Shown: positions 47,901 to 60,059, counted from the first letter of the stretch. The stretch is 64,000 bases of DNA from Viola odorata (GCA_963691705.1 OY829542.1:38364579-38428578), one strand, 5' to 3'. A program made the numbers and translations. The notes: a model not told the origin generated them from the letters alone.

Positions 47901-50260
47901 ATGGCAAAGACTCGCCGTTCTGAGTCAAAATCCATCGATGAGAAGAAAATGGATACCACGGTCAGTGTTATTACCACGGAGGCCCTTCTCCAGGAGCATT
48001 TGGCTACTCATGGTGCCGTTATTCCTGACGGTTGCCAAGCTGTTGTTGCCCCTAGGTCAGTTCGTTTAAACAGCGTTCTGACCGGCAATCAAAGGGTGTT
48101 ATATGCCCAGATGTTTCGCTACGGTTTCCGGCTCCCTATCGATTCTTTCGTCAAGGGTTTGCTTATTGCTGGCAATTTCAATCCTGCCCAGTTAGCCCCA
48201 AATGCATATTGCTGTGTTTATGCTTTTTTGGAACTCTGTAGATATAAGGGGATCACTTCCCCTTCTCTTTTGTTGCTTAGATCCCTTTTTAAATTGATGA
48301 AGTGCCGGGGTGTGATAACCATATCGCCTCGCTTTGACGATGATTCTCTCAAGTCTTTTACTTGGAAGTTGCTCCATATTGAGTCTTCTGTTGAGGCTTG
48401 GAAAAAGGAGTTCTTTCTGATAAATCTTCCTGACGCTCCTGGTCCCGAGTGGCGTTCTGGGTTCAACCAAGACGTCCAAGATGGCGTTTGGAGTCGACCA
48501 GGGACACTTCCCGCTCGTGAACAAGGATGGTTAGACACCTTACTCCAACTGGAGATCAGCGTTCATATTCGACTCATGGCCTGTAGAATGGCCATTCAGG
48601 AGTGCGTTAGACGTGAGTATCGCGCTACCTTTCCCTTTCATCACTGATACTAACGCTGACGTTATTTTGTGATTTTGCAGCGACGGATCCTGATTATAAA
48701 CCCGAAAGCGTAAGAAGAAGGAGAGCTCATAATAGAGAAGAAAGGGAAAAGCTCGATTCAGAGGCCACTGATAATCCTTCTGAGCTTCCGGCTACTTCCG
48801 CGAATCTCGCTCAAGTATCCTCCTCCTCAGTTGGCGAAGGGGATACTGACATCCCTGAAGGTGTTCCCATCGTGACCGTTGCTGCTCCCTCGTCTTCTCA
48901 GGCCCCTAAGGCCATTTCCAGAGGAAAAAAGAAGAAAAGAACACGGAGTATCGCCACTCTTACTCCTTCTCCCGACGCTGCGGGTTCTTCTGAGGCACCA
49001 CCTTCCCTCAACACCGCTACCGTAAGCGTGTTTTTTTTTTTTTTTTTTTTTTTTGTGCGATATATTGTGCCTCAATATCTGTCGTCATTTGATCTATTTT
49101 TCTTTTTTCTCAATTTGTACTCCTTGCAGGAGGCCGTTGTAGTTACTGCTTCCGCTCCTTCAGGCGATATGAATCTCACTTATGTGCTGAGGGGTTCCGC
49201 GAAGAGGGCCCGGATAGAAGGCGAGGATGAGAACATACCCTCCTCTAACATCGCGGGGGAAGGTGGTTCCGTTAACGTTCCTAATTCCGCAGTGGTTCCT
49301 CCAGGTGGACATTCCGCGGAAGTTTTGGGGGACCTAGGAGGTGCGGATCCCTTTGGTGCTTCGCCCAGTTCCTTTGGTGGGCCTGTGCATCATTATTCCT
49401 CTTCTTTAGGCTATCAAGACGTCTTGCAGGACCTTTCGGGCTATCAGCCTCATGGTACCTTCCTGCCCCCGGGCAGTTCTTCTTCACAGGTTCGCGCCCC
49501 TGGGCCTCTGGCTTTCGTTCCCTCTAGCGTTCCTTAGCGGCAACGCTATAATGAAGCCGGAACCTCTTTCAATTTTATGGCGGATCTTTGTCCATTAAAC
49601 GGGCTCGGCGAAGTGACCCATCAGGTTGAGTTGTTCGACTTCCGTACCCGTGGTTTGGCAGCCATCGGGGGCGATGGTTCAGATGAGGTTTCTGCCCTGC
49701 TGGCTTCTCAAATTCTGGCCTCATCTGCAGAACGGGAAGCTTTCCTTTCCCTGGCGGAAGATGACCAAGTGAACTCCTTCCGTGCTAGCCTTTTCTCCAA
49801 TATGATGAAATTTCACTACTGGGCGGAGGAGGTGAAGCATCGGACTGTTTCCCTCCGTTCTGTTTCGGCGGAGCTGTCCAAGGAGCAAGATGAAAGGAAA
49901 AAGGTGTTGGCAGATCGTTCCAAGATACTGCTGGCTCACCACGATTTACAGAAACAGCATTCCGCTCTGGAAACAGCTTTGTCAGAGGAACAGGCCAAAG
50001 TGACTGCTTTGGAGAATGAGAAGTCCTCTTTAGAAAAGGAGAAGGCAGCTTTGGCGGAAGAGTCAGTCGATATGGGCTGGTGGCATGCTGAACAGACCGC
50101 CCGTGTTCTAGTTAAGTGTTTCGAAGAAATTCATGGGGTGGATGCGTACAAGGGCGAAGATGTCGCGAAAGCCTTTCTACAGAGTTCTGCCCATATCAAC
50201 GAGGCAGGCTATCGCCAAGCCAAGGCAGCGGGCTGGAAACAAAAAGACCCCGAGAGCTGA
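47901..50260 (+). pseudogene. Antisense gene 1 of element B (B1), one in-frame stop
   Basis: Three exons: 47901-48612, 48681-49021 and 49140-50260, with introns in phases 1 and 0 exactly as in A1. Exon 1 codes the N-domain (SVRLNSVLTGNQRVLYAQMF, RYGFRLPIDSFVKGL, NAYCCVYAFLELCRYKGITS, PSLLLLRSLF, ISPRFDDDSLKSFTWKLLHI, EWRSGFN) of the 'putative gypsy type transposon' type. Exon 2 is a charged Ser-rich linker with GKKKKRTRS. Exon 3 carries LFDFRTRGLAAIGGD, KFHYWAEEVKHRT, a clear coiled coil (about 49840-50060) and INEAGYRQAKAAGWKQKDPE. A single in-frame TAG at 49535 splits exon 3; otherwise the frame is open. The second intron has a run of 24 T. Function unknown; the coiled coil suggests self-association. 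Confidence 0.8.
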
Positions 50261-50800
50261 TGTGTCGCAATATTTTGCCGTTCCCTCCAGCGATCAAATA
50301 TCGCTTGGCTTTTGTCTTTTGTCTTTGCAGCATAAATATTTTGAACATTGAATCTTTGTAAATCCTTGAGATGCCTTTAATATTTCTAGACAATCCCTTT
50401 ATCGATATTCCTCTTTTATTTTTCTCATCGCGAGACTTCTCTCGTCACTGAGGTTGCCTTATCCTCACGGTGCGTTTACTTTCTTGAGCAGATCCTTGGT
50501 ATTTATACCAAGATGACCAAGATCTATGTCGGGTTGGCCTTTCGATAAGCCTATCGGTATCATGACCACCGCTCCTTCCGCTGCTCATAAGTATTCTGCA
50601 CATTTCTAATTGTAGATTATCAGTAACAAAACGAGATTTGAGAGATAGTGATTACCCGTAGGAGCCTGTTCGCTGCCATCATTAGGCTTTATCACGGAAC
50701 CCGTTTCGAATCGTGTTTTCCCTTAGCTCTATACTTCGCCAGGGATTACTCATCCGGTTACTAGCTGGAATTACGCGATCCTTCACGTTTCCCTTATCTC
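50261..50800. other. Spacer of element B after gene B1
   Basis: Non-coding sequence that probably holds the B1 3' UTR. No ORF has a match in element A. Confidence 0.5.
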
Positions 50801-50809
50801 TTGTTCGGC

Positions 50810-51265
50810 CTTTCTAAGTGCCTCATCTCGTGAGCTGTCGGATCGGGACGGCTATCACAAGGCTAGGGAATTTTCACTTTTATAGGCGTTGTCCTCTCGT
50901 TTAGAACCGTGTCCTTACTTAATGGTTTAGCTGTACCAGCCCGACCGTTAAGATAGGATTCTTGTTTCTAAACAGAGTTTCTAACTCTTTGGGGCGTGTC
51001 TTGTCTTGATGTACCATCTCCACGAGATCGGTTATCATTAAAGAACTTTTCACTCCCAAAGATACCGGGCAGTGCCCTCACTTAGTGAGCCATCTGATCA
51101 AGATCGGTCATCACAAGGATAGGACTTTTCACCCCCGGGGGCGTCAAGGATCTTTCAATCCGACGCTAATCAAGGATACACTGGGGTCGTGCCCTCACTT
51201 AGTGGGCCATCTGATCAAGACCGACCATCACAAGGATAGGACTTTTCACTCCCAGGGTACCCCCC
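50810..51265 (-). repeat. ~80-bp tandem repeats at the convergence point of element B
   Basis: Four or five copies on the minus strand share GTGAAAAGTCCTATCCTTGT, TCTTGATCAGATGGC and CACTAAGTGAGGGCAC. The clearest begin near 51255, 51140 and 51055. They correspond to 37875-38375 in element A. The CTCACTAAGTGAG inside each unit is a palindrome around one base. Confidence 0.85.
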
Positions 51266-51363
51266 TTTTTACCTGCACAAAAGCAACCACAAACCCACGA
51301 AAACTCTCCTATTGAGCGTTAGCCACGGTTAGGGTCGTTATAATCCAAATAGTGCACATAAAA

Positions 51364-54300
51364 TTATACTCTAGGATAATATAACTTCAAACGAGCGATA
51401 TTCCAGGAGTTGGATAAGGGCGTACCGTCAAGTGTCTCCAAGCGATAGGCCCCTCTTCCGACAACGTGGGTTACGCGATACGGTCCTTCCCAGTTAGGAC
51501 TAAGCTTTCCCATACGTTGTCCGGTTGCTCGCCTGTCTCGGAGCACCAGGTCATCGTTTTTCAACAATCGCTCTTTGACCTGCCTGTTATGATAACGGGC
51601 CATTTTTCTTTTGTAGTGTTGCGTTTTCAGTAGGACTTCTTCTCGAACCTCTGGTAACGCGTCCAGGTTAGCACGTAACCGTTCCTCGTTCCGTTCCTCA
51701 CGAAAGTGAGCCACCCGTAGGCTCATGGCCCCAATTTCCACTGGCGTAACGGCTTCAGTTCCAAAAGCCAACGCGAAAGGCGTTTCCCCAGTGCTAACTT
51801 TTACGGTCATGCGGTATGCCCACATCACGTATGGCAATTCATCAGCCCACTTCTTCTTAGACCCCTCTAGGTTTTTCTTAATACCGCTGAGGATGCTCCT
51901 ATTAGTTACCTCTGCCTGTCCGTTGGTTTGTGGGTGAGCCACGGAAGAGAATCTCTGCTCAATCCCGAATTCTGAGCATTGGTCTTTGAAGAATTGGCTG
52001 GTGAACTGGGTCCCGTTATCGCTGACAAGGATACGAGGCACCCCGAATCTCATGATGACTTGATGTTTGAAAAAACGCCATGTTTTTTCTGCCATGATTG
52101 TGGCAACCGTTTCAGCTTCCGCCCACTTCGTAAAATAGTCCACAGCCACTATCACAAATTTCAGTTGGGACCTTGCCTTTGGAAATGGACCCAGGATGTC
52201 AATCCCCCATTTGGCAAAAGGACAAGGGGTGATGATTTCCGATATTTCCGTGGCTGGACGTCGAGGAATTCTAGCAAATTCCTGACATTTGGGGCAAGCT
52301 TGTACATAATCGTGGCAATCCCTTCGTATGGTGGGCCAGTAGAATCCTGATCTGAAAACTTGTGCCGCCATGGTGCCGCCTGACACGTGCATTCCGCATA
52401 TCCCTTCGTGGATTTCGCGTAAGGTGTGAAAGCCCTCTTGTTCGGTTATACATTTGGCGGCGGGGTGAGAAAAACATCTTCGAATTAGATCCCCGTTATA
52501 GTACGTGCAACGAGCAGCCTGTTTTAGCACTTTCATCTTTTCAGCATTACCGTCAGGCAGCTCTTCGTACATCAGGTATTTTATTACCGGAATCCGCCAA
52601 TCATTCTCGAGCTCATTCACACACAAAGAGGCTTGTTCCTCCATGAAGGACGGCACCGATAGCTCACGATAATACACATCTTTAGGTATAGATGCTTCAG
52701 GATTCGCGGCCAGCTTGGCAAGGTAATCGGCTTCAGCATTTTCCTCTCGGGGAACGTGCTCGAAGCTGACTTGCATGCCCTCTTTCTTTATTTCCACTAG
52801 TTCTCGCGTTACCTTAGAGAGGTATTGCACCATAATAGGTTCTCGAGCCTGAGAGTGTCCTGAGACCTGGTCAATTATCAGTTTGGAGTCTCCACAAATT
52901 TTTAGACGCAGATCTCCTGTTTGGCCGGTATCGCGCCTTCCCTTTGAAGAAAACTCTCTTCCTATTCTGAGTCCAGCTAGCAACGCCTCATATTCGGCTG
53001 CGTTATTGGACAAAGGCTGCAAGATTCGAATAGCATACCGTATATGCATATCGTGCGGCCCGTTTATGAAGACTCCGGCCCCCGCCAGTTCTTGGTTTTT
53101 GGCTCCGTCCACATGAACAATCCAAAGATCCGTATATGTTTCTGGGAACGGGAGATCCATATCGTTCCATTCCGCTTCAGGTACACCACTCAAAGGGTCC
53201 TCTGTGAAAGTACACTCCGCTATAAAATCTGCAATGACCTGAGCCTTTACGGATGGCCGGGACTGGTACCTCAAACCATATTGTTCGAGTTCTAGGGCCC
53301 AGATCAGCATTCTTCCTGAAGATTCAGGCTTTCGAAATATCCTCTTCAAGGGTTGGTCTGTAAGTACAACGATAGGATAAGACTGGAAGTATCGGTCCAT
53401 CTTGCGAGCGGCTTGTATAAGGGCGAACGCTATTTTCTCAATACGAGCATATCGCAGTTCCGCGTCCTTTAAGACATGACTCACGAAGTAAACTGGGCGA
53501 TGAGTGTGGTTATCGTCACGAACAAGGACGGCGCTGACCACTTCGTCCGCCGCGCCCAAGTACAAGTACAGGGTATCGCCTGACTCGGGCCTTGTCAATA
53601 ATAAATCAGATGATAAATAGTCCTTTAAGTCCACAAATGCTTGCTCACATTCTGGGGTCCACCCGAACGTGGCTTTCCGTCGTATGACTTTGAAAAAAGG
53701 GAGGCACTTTTCTCCTTGCTTGGAGACGAATCGTCCCAGAGCGATAACGCGCCCCGTTAGCCTTTGCACTTCCTTAACGGTTCTCGGCGATATCATATCA
53801 TGTATAGCTTTAACCTTGGAAGGATTAGGCTGGATACCTTTCTGGCTAACTACGTAGCCCAAGAACTTACCCGTCTGGAATGCAAACATGCACTTCCGGG
53901 GGTTTAGCTTCATGCGATACCTTTTCATCACATCAAAAACTTCCTTTAGATCCTGCAGGTGATCATGAAAATTCGCACTCTTCACCAGTATGTCGTCAAC
54001 ATATGCTTCCACATTTCTCCCTATTTGTTCCTCAAAAATCTTATTTGCCATTCGCTGAAACGTGGCCCCCGCGTTCTTTAGTCCAAATGGCATCGCTGTG
54101 TAACAATACGTGGCTTTAGGAGTAAGGAAGGCGGTCTTCTCCTCATCCTCTAGGGCCATAGGGATTTGATGATATCCGGAATTGGCGTCCAATGAGCTTA
54201 GATATGCGTACCCAGCGGTTTGATCAACCAACTGATCTATGCGAGGAAGCGGGTAGCAATCCTTAGGACAAGCATCATTCAAATCGGTGAAGTCAATGCA

Positions 54301-57285
54301 CATACGCCAGTCTCCATTGGGTTTAGGAACAAGAACCGGGTTGGCTAACCAAGTGGGATACTGTACTTCGCGAATGAAACCCGCGTCAAGGAGCTTCACA
54401 ACCTCCTTTTCCACAGCCGATGCTTTTTCGGTGGAGAACGCCCGTCATTTTTGCTGAACTGACTTGGCGTCAGGGTCAACGTTAAGCCTGTGCTCGGCTA
54501 TTTCTCGTGATATACCTGGCATATCGGCGGGCTTCCATGCGAAATTTCCTTGGCACTTGTTCAGCAGCCGTGCCAGTTGAAGGTTTTCCGCTGGGCTGAG
54601 CTTATCGCTGACCAGGAAGCTGGCTCCCTCTTTGCCTATCACTGATACGGGTACCATCTTGTCAAGGGGTTGAGCGCGCTTTTCATCACCCTGCTCGTAG
54701 GGGTCTGCCGCTATACACACGTATCTATCGCAGCTCGTCTGAGTCATGAGCGAATAGCATTCTGCCGCCAGTTTCTGATCACCTTTTATCGATACCACCC
54801 CGTCCCAGGAGGGGTATTTCATCTTTAGATGTTTTTGTGATATTGCCGCTCCGAAGCGATTGAGGAAAGGCCGTCCGAGTATGACGTTATAGGGCAGATT
54901 CAGATCCACAACAAGGAACAACAAATTCTCTGACCGTTTGTAAGTGTCTTCTCGGAAGTATACGGGTAAGGTGATTACTCCCGTAACAGGGATAGGGGTC
55001 CCATCCACTCCAACTATGGGTCTCTTACTAGGCGTTAACTCATCGTGGGGGCGTTTCATGAGGTTGTAAGCTTCCAGCAAAAAAAGGTTCACGGCACTCC
55101 CGTTGTCCACAAGAGTCCTTCTTATACCATGACTGGCGATGACAGGTGTGACTACCAAGGCGTCATTATGGGGATAGATAACGCCTTTTTCATCCTCTTC
55201 TGAAGAGGATAAGATCATGCGATCAAGTATGTCTATCGCTCCACCTTTCTTTGTCATGCCGTCTCGCGTGCGCTTTTCCCCTTTCGCCACCATCGACTGT
55301 TCTGATTCATCTGCGTAGGGGATCCCTCCCGCTATGATATTGATTATGGGGATGTCGTCGCCATCTATCGCGAAGGTTTCCCCACCCTTTCCTTTGGGAG
55401 CGTTATCCGGCTGTGGGACTGGAGGGGGCCTTGGTCGTTCGTCTGCCGCTCTTCTTATCGGATTGTTTCGGGCATCTTCCCTTACTTGAGTCTCAAATTC
55501 TCCCAGATATCCTTCCTCCACCAAGCGTTCTATCGCCCACTTTAATTCTCTGCAAGCCTCTGTGGAATGTCCTCTGGCTTTATGGAATTTACAGTAAGCG
55601 TTTTCTCTTCTGCCTAAAAGCACTCCAGGTTTCGTGGGTGCAGGATAATGGATAGGAAGATCTCTCTGTTCCGCTATCGCCAAGATCTCCGCTCTTGGTA
55701 CATTCAAGGAGGGAAAATCCGGATCATACGCCCGATTTTTGTTAGCGTTCCCTTGACGCTGATGAGGGGAATTACCTTGTTTTCCTTTCGAGGAATTTCC
55801 TTTTTGCTTATCGTAGGTCTTTGGGATGTAATCTTTCCGTCGAGCGTAATCATCAGTGTAATGATCGTCAACCAGAGGATTTGCGGGAGCGGCAGGGATG
55901 TGAGGTGCTCCAGGCGGCATATTAAATGTTCTATTTCTATTTTCTTCTTCTTCCATTTTCGCATAATTATGGGCTTTAAGTCTTAGTGCGTCCAAGGATA
56001 TTGGAGGATCCACCATCAATGCATCTTTCAGTTTTCCATAATGGCAGTTTCTTTTCAGAGCTTCTATGGCGAAATCAACGGTAACGCCCGGCGTTAATGA
56101 CATTTCCAGATCGAATCGGCTGAGAAATTCTTTCAATGTCTCTTGGGGCTTCCGCTGTATGTCAAATAACACTGCGGCAGATTTCCGAATTGGAATTGCT
56201 GTACTAAATCTGCTCCAAAATTTGGATTCCAACTGTGCGAAATTACTAATGGATCCGCCAGGAAGACCTTCAAACCAAAGACGAGCAACTCCCGATAAGG
56301 TCATAACAAATATCTGACATAAAACCGCATCACTGTGGGTTTGAAACTGGACGAAATCCTTCACTTTGTTGATGTGCGAAATAGGATCTTTAGTACCATC
56401 ATAAGTATCAGCGGGAAGCTTCACTCGCCTGCTGACCCTGTGACGTCTTACACGACGACTGAAAGGGTGACCTGAGGTATCATCAAGAATCTCACGCGCA
56501 TGACGTGGGGGAGATATGTCTCCTTGTCGCCCTCCTTCCCTTGGTTCAGGTATATGATGTCGCCTGGGAGACCGGCTGCGACTCCTGGGAGAACGACTTC
56601 GATATCTTCTGCTACTGGATCTTTCACTGTACACGGGAGATAAACTCCTGTTTGTTCCTTCCCTCCGTCCGGCCCAACGGTTCCTCAACGCCTCAAGCTG
56701 CCTGTCTTCCTGCAGAAGAAGTCTTTGCGTCATTTGTGGTACATAAGCCTCTACTCCTCCTTGAGTGAGCTGTACATGACCAACCGGGGGATTTCCTGCG
56801 GATAAAGGCACTTGGGGGTTCTCTGGAAACAACGGGGGCAAAGGTCGATCAGCAACAATAGATGGTGTGAATATGACGCGAGGAGGAACGCTAGATCCAG
56901 AAGCACCAGGCGTGACTCTAGTGGCCATTTCAGTCAAATAGTCCAAGCGGGAACGAAGGGCCGCTATTTCCATAGCAAAGGGATTTTCATTGTTAAGCAC
57001 AGATCCTTCCAAAAGAGGAGTATAAAGATCAGATCCCACCGTCTGTGATGAAGAAATGACCGTCTGTGAGGAGATAGATCCTCCGGCGATCCCGACCGAG
57101 AGGTCCAGAGGTCCCGAGATAGTCGATTGCGTCGTCATAGAGAGGTCAGCAGTAGCAAAAGGAAATAACCGCCTGCGAGTTGAGAAAGGAATATTAGAAA
57201 ATGTAGACCGGTCTGGCTCCGATCTGGCTGTCATAACCGTTCCGATCTCCCAACTAAACGAAGCTTGGCTATTAAGGACGCTCAC
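51364..57285 (-). pseudogene. Gag-pol polyprotein of element B, one in-frame stop
   Basis: One reading frame of 1,973 codons, broken only by TGA at 54447-54445. Gag: Arg/Ser repeats (RYRSRSPRSRSRSPRR, about residues 225-245), capsid core FVMTLSGVARLWFEGLPGGS, a CKFHKARGHSTEAC zinc-knuckle-like motif. Protease: TLVDNGSAVNLFLLEAYNLM. RT: CIDFTDLNDACPKDCYPLPR, MPFGLKNAGATFQRMANKIF, YVDDILVK. RNase H: YFVSHVLKDAELRY. A second, archaeal-like RNase H: VDGAKNQELAGAGVF, NNAAEYEALLAGLRIG, GDSKLIIDQV, REENAEADYLAKLA. Integrase: HEGICGMHVSGG ... CPKCQEFA, WGIDILGPFPKARSQLKFVI, VSDNGTQF, and a C-terminal GPYRVTHVVGRGAYRLETLD. Two RNase H domains mark the Tat lineage. The stop falls between protease and RT. 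This enzyme set reverse-transcribes and integrates the element; as it stands the RT-integrase half is cut off. Confidence 0.95.
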
Positions 57286-57299
57286 TTAATACACCAAAG

Positions 57300-57317
57300 C
57301 TCTCAATGAAAGCACCA
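57300..57317 (-). other. Primer-binding site of element B
   Basis: TGGTGCTTTCATTGAGAG on the minus strand, two bases after the 5' LTR. One base differs from the site in element A. Confidence 0.8.
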
Positions 57318-57319
57318 TT

Positions 57320-57847
57320 TGATAAGATCCGAGATCTCTTCTGGTCGGAAACGGCTGCTGCAGCTAGTCGGATGGGAAGCGATCGGCGTCGGGGGTACCT
57401 GCAAAGCGCCGGAGGGGGACTCCGGCGTAGACACTCCGATGCTTAAGTCAGTTTGAGTTTTTAGAATGGTAGAGGTTCTCCAAGATGATCCCGATCTTAC
57501 CTTCTGTTTGGAATTCGTGGGGGTATTTATAGGCTTAAGATGGCGATACCTTACAGCGATAGGGGTAGGCAACGTTTGTAACCATCGGTTCGGGCGATAT
57601 CAGTTCCGTCATTGGGGCGATAATCATGTAGGGTCTATCGGGAGCGATATCCTCTTTGGTCCCCTAGGATGGGATGACGCTGTGCGCATAAAGGTGCGTG
57701 AGATCCCCCCGCGCTGAAGACGACCATCCTAGGAAATTTCCGCTGGCCCAGGCGATAGGTTGGCATTTCAGGGAAGCGTATAGAAACTTGTCCGGGATTG
57801 ATGCCGTGGCCCCAATGTTGCCATCAGGAGCATTCCAATTGTTATCA
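57320..57847 (-). mobile_element. 5' LTR of element B
   Basis: 528 bp, the same length as its partner at 41973-42500. About eight differences by eye, mostly transitions (about 1.5%). The right flank GTCGC matches the left flank ATCGC at four of five bases. Confidence 0.93.
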
Positions 57848-57859
57848 GTCGCCGTCTCA

Positions 57860-60015
57860 TTACTCCCCTTCGGAGGAGAGGAAGCCCTCTTGGCTCTCAT
57901 CGATTTCTTTCATCTTTGCGGAGGCATACTTGGCGACCTCAGTGGGATCAACGACCCTACCGCGACACTGATCTGTGAACCCAGTGATAAAGGCTTGTTC
58001 AGTTTTCTTCTTCCACCAAGCCACTTTCGAGGAAGCTTTCGTCAGACCGGCATCGCGGGATGATATCTCTTCAAGAAGGAAAGAATTTCTCTTCTTTTCA
58101 GTGACCAGCTTAGCCTCCAAAGCTTCAACCTGGGCCTTTCCTCTAGACCTTTCCCGAGCAAGGTCAGCATGACACTCGCGCAGTTCAGCCTGAGTGCGTT
58201 TTTGGAGTCGCGTCAGCTCCTCTACCTTTGCTATGGCACTAGGGTTTTGAGATTGGGTACCACAGGCCTTGATGTAGTAGTGAAGCTGTCGAAAGGCAGT
58301 GAGACAACTATTCATGACGCGCACGTGCTGAACCTTAGGAGGGAGTTGCAGTAGCCTACTCTCGTCCTCAGGGGCGCGAAACATTTCGCAGGCCAAGAGA
58401 GCTATGGGCTGATCTTGCGACAAGGGGTCCGATATACCCAAGGCACGGAGCCCGTCAGTCCCAAATTTTGACAAATTTAGCCGGTGAGAAGGGGCTCCTT
58501 GAGGCTCGTCAGGGGAGAGATCAGCAACAAAGGAAGGGGCAGAGATACCGCCAGAACTCCCAATGTCTCGAATTGAAGTAAGAAACAATGGACAAGGGGA
58601 CTTCGGAGGAGAGCGAAAAGAACTAGGGCCACTTGGGACTGATTAGGGCACGTCAGGAATGCAGGAGCCAATAGGCGAGTGAGGAGGCTCCATGACTAGA
58701 GAGGAGTCTGTAGTGGACGACGACATCATTGCGGCAGCGGAAACATTGTTGGGAGTAGGCGACCCCAGAATCGAGGAAGTGTCACCCAGTGAAGCGGCAC
58801 CCTCCTTAGTGATGTCAGGAGAAATAGCAGCGTGGGAGGCGGCGGTGGTTGTAGTATTTGCAGGGGGGATCGAGCAGCCGTCCTTGCCATTGGAGCCTCG
58901 ATCGCCTCCCTTAGTTTCTTTCGTTGAGCCGTGGAAGCCGGGCGGAGACTCAGTTCTGTATCCATGTCCTCCATGTCCTCGACTCCGTAGGAGAAAATCT
59001 TTGTCTCAGTTACTGATGAACCAGAGCTGGACCTCTTCTTCCGACTGGGTAACCAGTTTTCCACGAAGCGGGAAGTATGGAGGGAGGAACCGCTCTCCCT
59101 CGGAAGAGTCAGGTTTAAAGCTCTTTTCTTTATGGGCATATGGTGATCAACTTGAGCCCCAGCGGATGTAGAGGGAGCAGTTGTTGGAGGCGCGACAACT
59201 TTGTGAGAAGCGTCACCTTCGGAAAGTGGACGAGCGACAATCTCTCCTGCGAAAAGTCATGTTAGTAAGTAAGGTGTAAGTAAGACAGCGACAAATCTCA
59301 AAAGCTCACCTATGATACACTCAAATAAAGGCCTGTACAAGGCAAAATTTTGGATCTGGAAGGATGACTCCATCTCTAATAGAGCGTTGGCCTGGCCTAA
59401 TTCTTCCCTAGACAGAACCCTCGGCTTCACCCAGTTAACAACTTCCAGGTTGAAGTCAGAGCGCCACAGACGAGAGGGTAGTTCGATAACGAAGAAACTG
59501 CTCTTCTAGTCTTCGACGCTCTCCTCAAATCCTTGAAATTTTTGCCAAAAAGGCCCCACTAGGGCATCATCCCACCTTGGAACGATATTAATAAATCCAT
59601 CGCGAAAGACTAGATTCAAGAACTTGCGAAACAAAGCAATGGAGGGAACAAGAATGTCTTTTAGCTCGCAGGCACGAAGGAAGGCATAGATGCCGCTCCA
59701 TGAGGAAGGGGTGATCTGCGCAAGGTTAAGCCCACTCTCGCGCAGCACGTGCTCTAGTGTGGCATGAACCGGGAGGCGGAACCCGTATTGAAACATCTTA
59801 AAGTAAAGTATCCTACTAGTCCCCCAAAGCTGGCTATGGAGACTCATAGTGTTAGAAGGAATAGTAGGGCGGTAACTGCTGGGGAAGGTAATGTTATTGC
59901 TTTCCAGTTCAAGGCGTAAGACAGTGGGGCAAGTAAAAATGCTAGGAGTGTTGTCAAGCTCAGGATATTGAGAAATTGGCCTAGGGGTAACTAAAGAACT
60001 AGATTGAGATCTCAT
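57860..60015 (-). pseudogene. Antisense gene 2 of element A (A2)
   Basis: Exon 1 runs 60015-59310 on the minus strand (phase-1 donor, as in B2). It codes SLHSQLWGTSRILYFKMFQY, GFRLPVHATLEHVL, SSWSGIYAFLRACELKDILV, IVPRWDDALVGPFWQKFQGF, ELPSRLWRSDFN. An in-frame TAG at about 59508 lies where B2 has Trp. Exon 2 starts at 59246 (after TTTTCGCAG) and includes RFVENWLPSRKKR; it is open to 58726. Then the frame shifts by the same offset as in B2 to 58588-57860: LNLSKFGTDGLRALGISDPL, FRQLHYYIKAC, a coiled coil, and KVAWWKKKTEQAFITGF. Same domain plan as gene 1. Element B was inserted just after the stop codon. Function unknown. Confidence 0.75.
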
Positions 60016-60059
60016 GCGAGGTATGATAGATAAGCAGCAAAGGAAAATCAAAGCAAGAT

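Larger units (their letters stand above)
41973..57847 (-). mobile_element. Tat-lineage LTR retrotransposon B, nearly complete
   Basis: A 15.9-kb element on the minus strand lies inside element A, between genes A1 and A2. LTRs are 57320-57847 (5') and 41973-42500 (3'), both 528 bp and differing at about eight bases by my count. Flanks are ATCGC and GTCGC, a target duplication with one change. The order is LTR, primer site, gag-pol (57285-51364), tandem repeats, four plus-strand antisense genes B1 to B4, and 3' LTR. The layout is the mirror image of element A. The polyprotein has a single in-frame stop, so this is a young insertion. Confidence 0.93.

Noticed and set aside
49031..49054. Run of 24 T as a possible LINE or SINE poly-A tail
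   Set aside because: It lies inside an intron of gene B1 between good splice sites and has no target duplication or element body attached; simple slippage is enough.
53669..53857. Several plus-strand ORFs within 51.4-57.3 kb
   Set aside because: They are shadows of the minus-strand gag-pol frame and have no domain features.
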